In this document: positions 34,532 to 41,629 of the stretch, one piece after another
Layout: each line of letters opens with the position of its first letter
Position numbering within the stretch: position 1 is the first letter of the stretch
NCBI GenBank assembly: GCA_903826205.1
Contig: CAIKDP010000433.1
Span: forward strand, 1 to 52,738
Origin: Akkermansiaceae bacterium
GTDB lineage: Bacteria > Verrucomicrobiota > Verrucomicrobiia > Verrucomicrobiales > Akkermansiaceae
Length of the DNA: 52,738 nt
Direction of reading: 5' to 3'
Translations under genes and position numbers: made by a program
Notes under the pieces: model-generated
What the model was told of the DNA's origin: nothing
The model's database searches: none
Seen by the model: only the letters and a program-made list of their open reading frames with translations

Positions 34532-35044
34532 TCACCCCACAAACGTCACCACCCATCTGAAGGAGGTGGAATCGAAGGGAGTGACCTTGCGCACCAGATA
34601 GCCGATCACGCGGTCCGGTGTCCCGCCACCATCGGGGATGGCGATGTTGGCGATGGCCAACTGTCCGCCCTCTGTCTTGAGCGGGGTGCTGGGCGCGGTG
34701 TTGGCGTCGATATCGTGGAACAGGCTCGTGCCTTCAATCTCCACTTCATGTGCGAAGCGGGCGCTGACCCCTGAGCCCACCGGCACCGGCTTGCGGAGTT
34801 CGGGGTTCCATTGCGGGTCGAGCTTGCAATGCTCCTGCCAATCGGCATCGGCCATGACCTGGTTTTCCAAAAATGCGGGCACTCCGCCATTGGCAGCGAC
34901 CAGTTCGCGCGGGTCTCCGAGCGCGCCGGCGGATTTATACTGCACCAAAGCGCCGAGCGCCATGGCAGTGGTGACGATACCGCTGATAGGTTCGCGGTAA
35001 TGGGGAACGGTGATTTGGACGGGGGTATTGGCTGTACGGTACAT
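34532..35044 (-). CDS. probable capsid decoration / head-stabilising protein
   Basis: A 170-residue beta-rich protein directly upstream of the capsid gene. In many siphophages a short beta-rich decoration protein precedes the major capsid protein; the size and position fit. No defining motif is seen. Confidence 0.45.
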   Translation of the reverse strand: MYRTANTPVQITVPHYREPISGIVTTAMALGALVQYKSAGALGDPRELVAANGGVPAFLENQVMADADWQEHCKLDPQWNPELRKPVPVGSGVSARFAHEVEIEGTSLFHDIDANTAPSTPLKTEGGQLAIANIAIPDGGGTPDRVIGYLVRKVTPFDSTSFRWVVTFVG

Positions 35045-35200
35045 GGTAAGTATGGGGGGGAGGGGATTTGGTAGGGCGGACCAGCCCGGTCCGCCGACTT
35101 GTCAGATGTAGCTGCGTGCTTCCAGCCGCAGTCTTCGATTCATAATTGAGAAAGAATTGTTCATTGGGCTTTGTCAGACCTGTCGGACCAGTCAGACCTA
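35045..35200. repeat. linker with hairpin and CAGACCNGT units
   Basis: Contains one TGCGTGCTTCCAGCCGCAG-type dyad and about four 9-bp units of the CAGACCNGT type (35175-35210, overlapping the end of the next gene). No gene. Confidence 0.5.
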
Positions 35201-36013
35201 TCAGATCACGGTTTTCTTGGACTCCGCAGTGGCGGGCAATGTCCCTACAGGGCTGGACGGCTTCGGCGCGGCCGCGGCGGCGAGTGGAACGACCGCCACT
35301 GCCGGCACGGCTTCCTTGATCATTTCCAAGCGTGCGTTGAACTCCGCCGTGCCCGGCTCATCCGCGGCGCAGGCCAGCAGACCGGCAAACGCCTTCGGCC
35401 GTGCTTCCTGGGTGATGCCCACTTCCTTGAGCTGGGTGATGCGGCCCTCGATGGACGCCAGAATGTCGGCGTGGTTTTCGGCCAGCAGATCCACATCCTT
35501 GAGGGCCGATGCAGCGACCGCCCCCACCTTCTCGATGGCGGCTGCGCGGCGTTCGGTGATCGTTTGCAGATCCGCGAGCCGGGCGTTGAACCCGGCTTCC
35601 GCATCCGCCGCCCCTTGTTGGGTGGCCGCCTCAATCGCCGCCGACAGCGCCGCCTGGTGATCGTCGATAGGCAAATGCGTCTTCGCGGCGATCGCACTCT
35701 GAATGGCCACGACACCGGCCTGTGCCGTCATGGCATCCAGCAAGCGGCTGGCCGACACCTCCACGGCTTCGTTCGCCTTGCGTTCAAATCCGTTTACCAA
35801 TTGGCAGGCGGCCGTGAGGGTGTTTTCCAAATCCACGCTCACCCGCTCGATGCGTTCCTTCGCCCAATCCACTTCACGGATCACCGACAGCACGGCCGTG
35901 CCACCCTCGATCTGCTCCATCGGCGGCAGCTTCGCCAGCGACGCGTTGAAGCGGGTGTAGAGTTCGGTCTTCAGGGCAACAAGTGCGGCGATAAAGGCGG
36001 CGATCGGATTCAT
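35201..36013 (-). CDS. probable scaffold / prohead core protein
   Basis: A 270-residue, highly helical protein rich in Ala, Glu, Lys and Gln (AADAEAGFNARLADLQTITERRAAAIEKVGAVAASALKDVDLLAENHADILASIEGRITQL). It has no Cys-rich or catalytic motif and ends in a Pro/Ala tail. This composition and its placement between portal/protease and capsid genes fit a scaffolding or prohead core protein. Confidence 0.5.
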   Translation of the reverse strand: MNPIAAFIAALVALKTELYTRFNASLAKLPPMEQIEGGTAVLSVIREVDWAKERIERVSVDLENTLTAACQLVNGFERKANEAVEVSASRLLDAMTAQAGVVAIQSAIAAKTHLPIDDHQAALSAAIEAATQQGAADAEAGFNARLADLQTITERRAAAIEKVGAVAASALKDVDLLAENHADILASIEGRITQLKEVGITQEARPKAFAGLLACAADEPGTAEFNARLEMIKEAVPAVAVVPLAAAAAPKPSSPVGTLPATAESKKTVI

Positions 36014-36119
36014 GGTCTTGGGTGTCGTTTAGTAGATGTGGTGCAGTGCGCAACCGATGCGACAGGCAACAAACGATGAATTGCGTGCGTTTCCCCAAAA
36101 CGTCAAATTATTTCCACTG

Positions 36120-36301
36120 GATGCGTGCTGGATGCGCGACTGCTCGTAGCTGCGGCGTCCCGCCGCAGGCCGTGTCTGCGGCGTCTCGCCGCTGGCAGTA
36201 GCTGCGGCTTCCAGCCGCAGTTATGATAGATCTAGGACGCGAAGATAAGATGGGGTGACAAAATCCTTGCTGTGCGAAGGGCGAGGTGGTAAATCGCGGG
36301 C
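36120..36301. repeat. dispersed CTGCGGC hairpin cluster upstream of the SEC-C gene
   Basis: Three hairpin words of the CTGCGGC/GCCGCAG family lie at about 36148-36220. An oppositely arranged copy lies just after the SEC-C gene (36718-36742). The gene is therefore flanked by inverted copies. Confidence 0.6.
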
Positions 36302-36706
36302 ATGGCAAAGGTAGAGCGCAATGATCCGTGCCCGTGCGGCAGTGGTAAGAAATACAAGAAATGCTGCCTCGCGGCTGATGATCAGCGGCAGAACGCAAGC
36401 AGCGGCCCAAGGGCTGCGGGCGTGACGTTCATGTCGGATCTGGATGATCTGTCCAATAGTGTCATCGACTTGATCGAGGCCGGGGACTTGACGGCAGCCG
36501 AAGCGGCGTGCCGCCAGTTGCAGCAGCGCTACCCTGAGCAGGTGGACGGCATTATGCGGCTGGCAGCCGTGCAAGAAGCACAAGGCGACCGTGCAGCAGC
36601 CGCTAGATCTTATCGTGAAGCGGCTGAGTTCATGCGATCCCATGAGGGATTCGAAGATGAAAGCATCGTCGACATGACTGAATCGGCGAAGAGAATGGAG
36701 GGGTAA
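36302..36706 (+). CDS. SEC-C motif protein
   Basis: A 134-residue protein on the plus strand. The N-terminus [21 protein letters not shown] is the SEC-C zinc motif ([13 protein letters not shown]) found at SecA ends and in many unrelated proteins. The rest is helical with a TPR-like repeat ([43 protein letters not shown]). Its role is unknown. It interrupts the virion genes, is flanked by inverted hairpin repeats and has opposite orientation, so it may be a later acquisition. Confidence 0.8.
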   Translation: MAKVERNDPCPCGSGKKYKKCCLAADDQRQNASSGPRAAGVTFMSDLDDLSNSVIDLIEAGDLTAAEAACRQLQQRYPEQVDGIMRLAAVQEAQGDRAAAARSYREAAEFMRSHEGFEDESIVDMTESAKRMEG

Positions 36707-37031
36707 CAAGGGAGCGTGAAGACTGCGGCTGGAAGCCGCAGATACGTGACGAGTCGGCGGACCGTCCCTAGCGGCTTTGCGGTCAAATCTCTTCCATCAT
36801 TTTGCCTACGACTTCAATCCCGCTTCCAATCATCATTTTTCCAAAAACTCCAAATTTTCCTTCCCCTAATTTTCCTGCCTAACTCTTCTCTTTATTTCAG
36901 CTTTCAGCTTTCTGCTTTCAGCTTTTCTTCTCCCCCTCTCTTCCTGCCTGCGGCGACAAGTCGGCGCGCCCGGCGGTCACGCCCTACCGGATCGTCTTCT
37001 CTTCCACTGAATACTGTCTCCTGATTACTGA
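36707..37031. repeat. linker region without a gene
   Basis: After the hairpin at 36718-36742 the stretch is pyrimidine-rich, including TTTCAGCTTTCTGCTTTCAGC-like stutters (around 36895-36930) and a CTGATTACTGATTACT stutter near 37020. No coding potential is seen. Confidence 0.5.
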
Positions 37032-38024
37032 TTACTCCAGCCGCTTCATCTTCCTAACACTCGACGCATGCCTGACAACCTGGAGCCTCTTCCCATCCAC
37101 CTTGATATCCAGCAACGGGTCCGCCGGCGTGGCCGTCTTGGTCATGCCGTGGCGCGTCACGCTGCCGTGCATGACCACCTCCATGACCGTGCCGCATCCC
37201 GCGTCATGGCCGTAGATGGCTTTGTTCCAAGCGACCGGATCGCCGCTTTCCCACTCGGGGATTGCCATCGCCGCAAAGCAAACCTCGTCGGGCAACGACG
37301 CTTTTAGCTCAATGATTTTCGCGGTCTTGGCTTCCGCAGGGTTGGGCGTGTAACCCACACCCCGGAACGGCACCGACTGATTCTCGCCCCCGGCCGCAAG
37401 CGCGAACTGGACGCCATCCACCTTGCCGATTTGCAGGCCATTCTCCGGATGGAGCGTGAGCAACTTAGGATAGAGTTCCCTGGCGGCCTCCATAGAAAGG
37501 ATCGACCCATCGCGCGGGTCATAGACCCAGAGGTCGGCGCGGGTGGTGGCCACTTCGATGGAGACATTGGTTTTCTGGCGGGCGGACGAATGGTTGCCCA
37601 ACAAATCCTTCACGCCCTCGGCCATTTTGTAGATGACCGCGACCACATCGAGGTATTGCGCGGTGGCCGCAGTCTCCGCCATCATCTGTTTGCCGCCACT
37701 GCTTTTGAGATTGGCGACGGAGACGCCGACGATCCCGCCCATGATCCGGTCCCGATACGCGCCATAGCACTTGAGCATGTGGCCGAGGTTGGTTTGCTGG
37801 TGCAGCAGCGACCGGTAGGAATTGACCAGGACTTGCGGATGAAACCCGAAGAACCGCCCGTGCATCTCCGGTCCGATGACAGCGGGAAAGGCCGTGGCAA
37901 TGCGGAAGCGGAAGTATCCCTTGAAATCGTCCGCCTTGAGTTCTCCGAACACCGGATCATTGGCAGCGAGCATGGACACTTCGCTCTCCTCAGTTAAAAG
38001 CAGCGGGCAGGGGTCATCAGTCAT
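37032..38024 (-). CDS. candidate prohead protease or head morphogenesis protein
   Basis: A 330-residue protein between the portal and scaffold-like genes, the usual slot for a prohead protease. HGRFFGFHPQVLVNSYRSLLHQQTNLGHMLKCYGAYRDRIMGGIVGVSV carries a conserved-looking His and Asn-Leu-His track reminiscent of phage serine proteases in which a His-bearing 'NLxHxL' segment precedes a Gly-rich strand. A catalytic Ser is not obvious. The assignment is mainly positional. Confidence 0.4.
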   Translation of the reverse strand: MTDDPCPLLLTEESEVSMLAANDPVFGELKADDFKGYFRFRIATAFPAVIGPEMHGRFFGFHPQVLVNSYRSLLHQQTNLGHMLKCYGAYRDRIMGGIVGVSVANLKSSGGKQMMAETAATAQYLDVVAVIYKMAEGVKDLLGNHSSARQKTNVSIEVATTRADLWVYDPRDGSILSMEAARELYPKLLTLHPENGLQIGKVDGVQFALAAGGENQSVPFRGVGYTPNPAEAKTAKIIELKASLPDEVCFAAMAIPEWESGDPVAWNKAIYGHDAGCGTVMEVVMHGSVTRHGMTKTATPADPLLDIKVDGKRLQVVRHASSVRKMKRLE

Positions 38025-38264
38025 AATTTGGGTAATGGTAGGGCGGACCGGCCCGGTCCGCCGACTCTGTAGCGGCGATCACCGGTCGCCGCGGTATCGT
38101 AGCTGCGTGCTTCCAGCCGCAGTCTTCCCGTCTCAGACCAGTCAGACCAGTCAGACTCGTCAGACCTGTCAGACCCGTCAGACCCGTCAGACCCGTCAGA
38201 CCCGTCGGACTGACCAAGAAGCGATAATGAAAAGCCGCCACGTTCTTCGTTTAGAATTTAGAAT
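38025..38264. repeat. intergenic hairpin plus CAGACCCGT 9-bp array
   Basis: Hairpin word CTGCGTGCTTCCAGCCGCAG at 38102-38121, followed by eight units of a 9-bp repeat CAGACCCGT with variants at 38134-38205 and a degenerate ninth. An AT-rich GAATTTAGAATTTATAATTTAG word follows near 38250. Same unit type as at 35175 and 20995. Confidence 0.7.
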
Positions 38265-39755
38265 TTATAATTTAGTGCTTTCCCCGGCGGAGCCGCTAGT
38301 GCTTTCCCCACCCGCATAATCCACCGGAAACAACTGTGGCAGCAGCCCTTGGCGCGGCTCATACGGCGGCGTGAAATCCTCGCGGCGCGCATGGGCATCG
38401 CGCAGGCGTGCGGATTCCTTCGCATCATCGACCCCGAACATCTCCCTCACCGTTTGCGGCGACACCACCGCATACGTGGACGCCATGGTGGCCAGTCGGA
38501 TGAGGGCATCCCCGGTGTAAAGTGGCTTGACGCTCCAGGCCGGCGTTAGGTCTGGCGCGTCCGGGAAGTTCTTCTTGAACGACGGCGAATTGAAGATCGA
38601 CCCGAGGAAGCGGGAGAAATCCTCGCGGAAGGCTTCCACCTGCACGCGGATGCGGTCGGTGAGAAATCCGGACAGTCCGGTGATCTGGCTATCCGTCTTG
38701 AGCAGCAGGATGGCGGCCAGCCCGCCCCAGAAGATGAGCCGTTGCAGTGCGGCATCCAACATTTCCTGTGCGAAGAACTCCTTGGGAAACGTGAGCCAGG
38801 CGATTTCCTGGTCGAAGTTGGTGGCCACATCGGTCTTGCCGAGGATGTTTTTCATCGCCTTGAGTATCGACTGGATCTCCGCATACTTCGCATTGTTGCG
38901 AGTGGTGCCCGCGTTGGGCCCGGAGGAAACCCCGAAGCCCTTCTTGGTGTGGCGGATGATTTCACGCCGACTCCATGCGCCATTCCAATCGCCCACCCGC
39001 ACCGCCTCGATGTAGTCCAGATCATCCAAAATGGAGGTGATCGACGGGGCTTGGATCGGCTTGCCGCTCTTGCCCGCCTTCATCACTGCAAAGTCATAGC
39101 CGGAGTCATCGCCCTTGACCACGACCAGTCGCTTGCCGCTGAAAATGCAATCCCACATCCTGGCACCCAGCACGGGTTTCAATTCCCCGGCGATCTTAGG
39201 GTCACGCGGGACCGTCACCTCGATGCGCGGCACGCCGCCCACGACCGAGTATTCCACCTCATCCACGTCCGGGATTTCGATAATCGGCAGGGTGCCCGGC
39301 TCGGCATCTGTGCGCCAGAACGCGACCACCGCATCCGACACCAGCCATTCCTCCAGAATGTCGTCGTGGATTTGCTTGAATGGATACGACCCCTCGGCGG
39401 CCCACTGTCCGGCCGCCGGATCGGCGAAGCGGAAGCCGCTGCCATACAAGCCCTTGTTGATGCGGTGGACCGTCGCTGCAAACCAGTTCCGCTCCACCAC
39501 GAGCCGCGCGATCTTGCCCAGCGGCCGACGCCCTAACGCATACCAATTCACGCGGAACTTTTGCGCGTCCAGCATTGTCTTGCCACGGGTGAAGGGAATC
39601 CCCGCGGACCGGATATTCTCCGGCGTGAGCGGCATCCCCGACGCCAGCAAATCGATCGCCTGCGCCACCAGCCGTTCGGCGGACTTGTTCACGCGGGCGG
39701 GCGTGACCTTCGGCGTTGCTGGCGTGGCGGGGAGTTTCTTGGCAGACATCGCCAA
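38265..39755 (-). CDS. phage portal protein
   Basis: A 496-residue protein with portal-like layout. It has an N-terminal extension with a Lys/Thr/Pro-rich segment, then RPLGKIARLVVERNWFAATVHRINKGLYGSGFRFADP and a beta domain with PIIEIPDVDEVEYSVV. A long wing or stem helix follows (QRLIFWGGLAAILLLKTDSQITGLSGFLTDRIRVQVEAFREDFSRFLG). The C-terminus AVVSPQTVREMFGVDDAKESARLRDAH is typical of SPP1/HK97-type portals. It is the first virion gene of the cluster (5' on the minus strand). No terminase gene precedes it. Confidence 0.7.
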   Translation of the reverse strand: MAMSAKKLPATPATPKVTPARVNKSAERLVAQAIDLLASGMPLTPENIRSAGIPFTRGKTMLDAQKFRVNWYALGRRPLGKIARLVVERNWFAATVHRINKGLYGSGFRFADPAAGQWAAEGSYPFKQIHDDILEEWLVSDAVVAFWRTDAEPGTLPIIEIPDVDEVEYSVVGGVPRIEVTVPRDPKIAGELKPVLGARMWDCIFSGKRLVVVKGDDSGYDFAVMKAGKSGKPIQAPSITSILDDLDYIEAVRVGDWNGAWSRREIIRHTKKGFGVSSGPNAGTTRNNAKYAEIQSILKAMKNILGKTDVATNFDQEIAWLTFPKEFFAQEMLDAALQRLIFWGGLAAILLLKTDSQITGLSGFLTDRIRVQVEAFREDFSRFLGSIFNSPSFKKNFPDAPDLTPAWSVKPLYTGDALIRLATMASTYAVVSPQTVREMFGVDDAKESARLRDAHARREDFTPPYEPRQGLLPQLFPVDYAGGESTSGSAGESTKL

Positions 39756-40039
39756 AAGGCGTTTTCATCGTGGCGATCTTTTGTCAATATCTAGTTTCGC
39801 TCTGCAAAACAATGGGTCAATGGTCAATAGCCAATGGTCATTGGGGAAGAGGAAGAGAGATCACGGCGCATCCAGTCGGGTGGCAGGGAAGATGGAAGAG
39901 AAGAAGACTGGAAGAGAGGGGGAGACAGGAGACAGGAGAACCTGCCGCAGGATGCCCCTGGAAGGGTGCGCCACCCAGGAAAAATGCTTGTATCCCGCAC
40001 AAAAACAGATAGCTATCTCGCGACACCCCCCTAACCACC
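39756..40039. repeat. linker with dispersed hairpin word near portal
   Basis: A GGTCAATGGTCAATAGCC stutter (39815-39845) is followed by an incomplete copy of the CCGCAGGATG...CTGGAAGGGTGCGCCACCC family (39943-39978). This is where a terminase would be expected in an intact phage; none is present. Confidence 0.5.
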
Positions 40040-40300
40040 ATGGAATCCATCAAGAACCTCACCCGCTTCACCTATGAAACCGCCGCCTTCCAAGGCTGGC
40101 GTCTATCCCTCAGCAGCAAAGGTGCTGCGTTCACCAAGTATTTCTCCGACAAGAAATACGGCGATGTGAAGAAGTCGTTCGCTGCCGCTCAGAGTGCCTT
40201 GACCGCCTTGAAAGCGACCCTCAAAGGCGCCAAGTTGGTCAACGGCAAGCACACGGCCACGACCATCAGCAAAGTTGAGAAACTGCTCAAGCAGGCGTAA
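40040..40300 (+). CDS. small AP2-like DNA-binding protein
   Basis: An 86-residue basic protein. FQGWRLSLSSKGAAFTKYFSDKKYGDVKKSFAAAQSALTALKATL has the Trp-beta strand, Lys/Phe and 'F-x-D-x-K-Y-G' helix start of the AP2/integrase-arm DNA-binding fold, as in short stand-alone proteins of phages and islands. It could be a remnant of an excision or recombination factor. It is oriented opposite to the portal gene. Confidence 0.5.
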   Translation: MESIKNLTRFTYETAAFQGWRLSLSSKGAAFTKYFSDKKYGDVKKSFAAAQSALTALKATLKGAKLVNGKHTATTISKVEKLLKQA

Positions 40301-40630
40301 TAGCAGGGCACCGACAGCGAAGTCTGGGAGTGGTAGGGATTGCTTTCACGTGATTATTCCAAGGGCCACTCCAACCCAGACGCGCCAGTATGTTGAAGCG
40401 TCGCTGGTTGCTGGGGTTCGCGTTGGGTTCCTTCAGCGAGAGTGACGGTTGTAGGTTATCTATGACCTCCAGAGGATTTACTTTTGAACACAAAAAACAC
40501 CACGAGCAAAAGAACCCTGCACCCACGACCCAAGTCCATATGTTACCGAAGCCGTCATTCTTGAGGAAGCAGTCGTTCTGGTGGGGGACGAAGGCATGAT
40601 CGCGCCGAGTTTGACGCATGCGTTTGAACG
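40301..40630. pseudogene. region holding a decayed fragment of a hydrolase gene 3' end
   Basis: No intact gene. On the minus strand about 40545-40600 reads HAFVPHQNDCFLKNDGFGN. This corresponds to YEYVPQNGCFLKSDEFPQS in the large hydrolase at 41626-44745, and the underlying DNA is also alike (CTTGAGGAA.CAG.CGTTCTG words). I read it as the eroded 3' part of a duplicated hydrolase gene. Confidence 0.45.
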
Positions 40631-41629
40631 CTAGGGATCGTGGTCCACATTGCGGCCGCCGCTTTGGTTGAGCCATGCATGGATCGTGCCGTTCGCCGGT
40701 CTATTGTCAGCTCTGTCGACATAAAGGATCAACTCCATCTCTCCGTACATACCCGTGGTTGTTTTGAAAAAGAACGTTGTTTTCGGAAACGATTGCCAAG
40801 GATTTGAATTTCCGAGCGAACCGTATCGGATAACGGATTGGTACCCGCTCTCCGGCGCAGCGCGCGCAGTGTTGTCACCGTGGGGCCGTGGAATCAAACC
40901 GAACCCGGCGCACCTGAGCTCTACACTCCAGTCGAAGCCGGATCTTGTGGTGCCACCAGGCGCAGGAATCGAGCGGGTTGGAACCAAGGTTAGCGTCCCC
41001 ACCTTGGGAACAAGGGGCAGCGCTATCGGCGAGACGTTCCATGCGAAGGACAGCCGTTCCTGAATAGGTATACTTTCAGCTTTTGGCAGGTCGGCGCGAA
41101 CGAGGAGTAATTCTACAGGCCTGGAGGGGTCCGGATGGTGCCGGGAGGAGGGACTCACACTGGGGCCGTAGCTGAATTCCCTCATCCCATTGGCGGGAAT
41201 CCGGTAGCCGGATTTCCCCATTTTCCCAATAGCCAGTCCCTTGCCATCGGCGTTGATGACAAAGACGCCATCTGGCCCGCTGAGACAGTTTCCATTCTCA
41301 TAGAGATTATTGGTCCACAAGGCGACAGGGGCCTTCGTGATTCCATAGGTAATATTCACTCCCGCGAGCGGGTTGCCGTCCTGATCCACCATCCGCCCAT
41401 AGAACTGGATTGGGACATTGTCTGCTTCAAGCAGCATTTTTTCTCGCAAGTTTCGCGGGAGGGATTCGAATGGCGGGGACGGCGCGGGGCGAGTGCCGCC
41501 GGATCCTGCTCCTGCGGATGCCCGTTCCGCTCCTACGTCATCCTTGGAGCACCATGTGGCGGCAAGCGCGACCAGTGCGGCGAGCCCGATAACAGCCGCA
41601 AGGGCAAGTGTGCTTTTTTGCTTCATCAT
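40631..41629 (-). CDS. exported protein with carboxypeptidase-regulatory-like domain
   Basis: A 332-residue protein with an N-terminal signal or anchor (STLALAAVIGLAALVALAATWC). An early beta sandwich (IQFYGRMVDQDGNPLAGVNITYGI ... SGPDGVFVINADGKGLAIGKMGKSGY) matches the carboxypeptidase regulatory-like / CNA-B pattern. The C-terminal half is unrecognised. Its start overlaps the preceding hydrolase stop by 4 bp, so it is the third gene of a coupled operon. Confidence 0.6.
   Translation of the reverse strand: MMKQKSTLALAAVIGLAALVALAATWCSKDDVGAERASAGAGSGGTRPAPSPPFESLPRNLREKMLLEADNVPIQFYGRMVDQDGNPLAGVNITYGITKAPVALWTNNLYENGNCLSGPDGVFVINADGKGLAIGKMGKSGYRIPANGMREFSYGPSVSPSSRHHPDPSRPVELLLVRADLPKAESIPIQERLSFAWNVSPIALPLVPKVGTLTLVPTRSIPAPGGTTRSGFDWSVELRCAGFGLIPRPHGDNTARAAPESGYQSVIRYGSLGNSNPWQSFPKTTFFFKTTTGMYGEMELILYVDRADNRPANGTIHAWLNQSGGRNVDHDP

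Noticed and set aside
38134-38214. Regular CAGACCCGT repeats considered as iterons or an origin
   Set aside because: The same unit type recurs between unrelated genes and no replication initiator is nearby.
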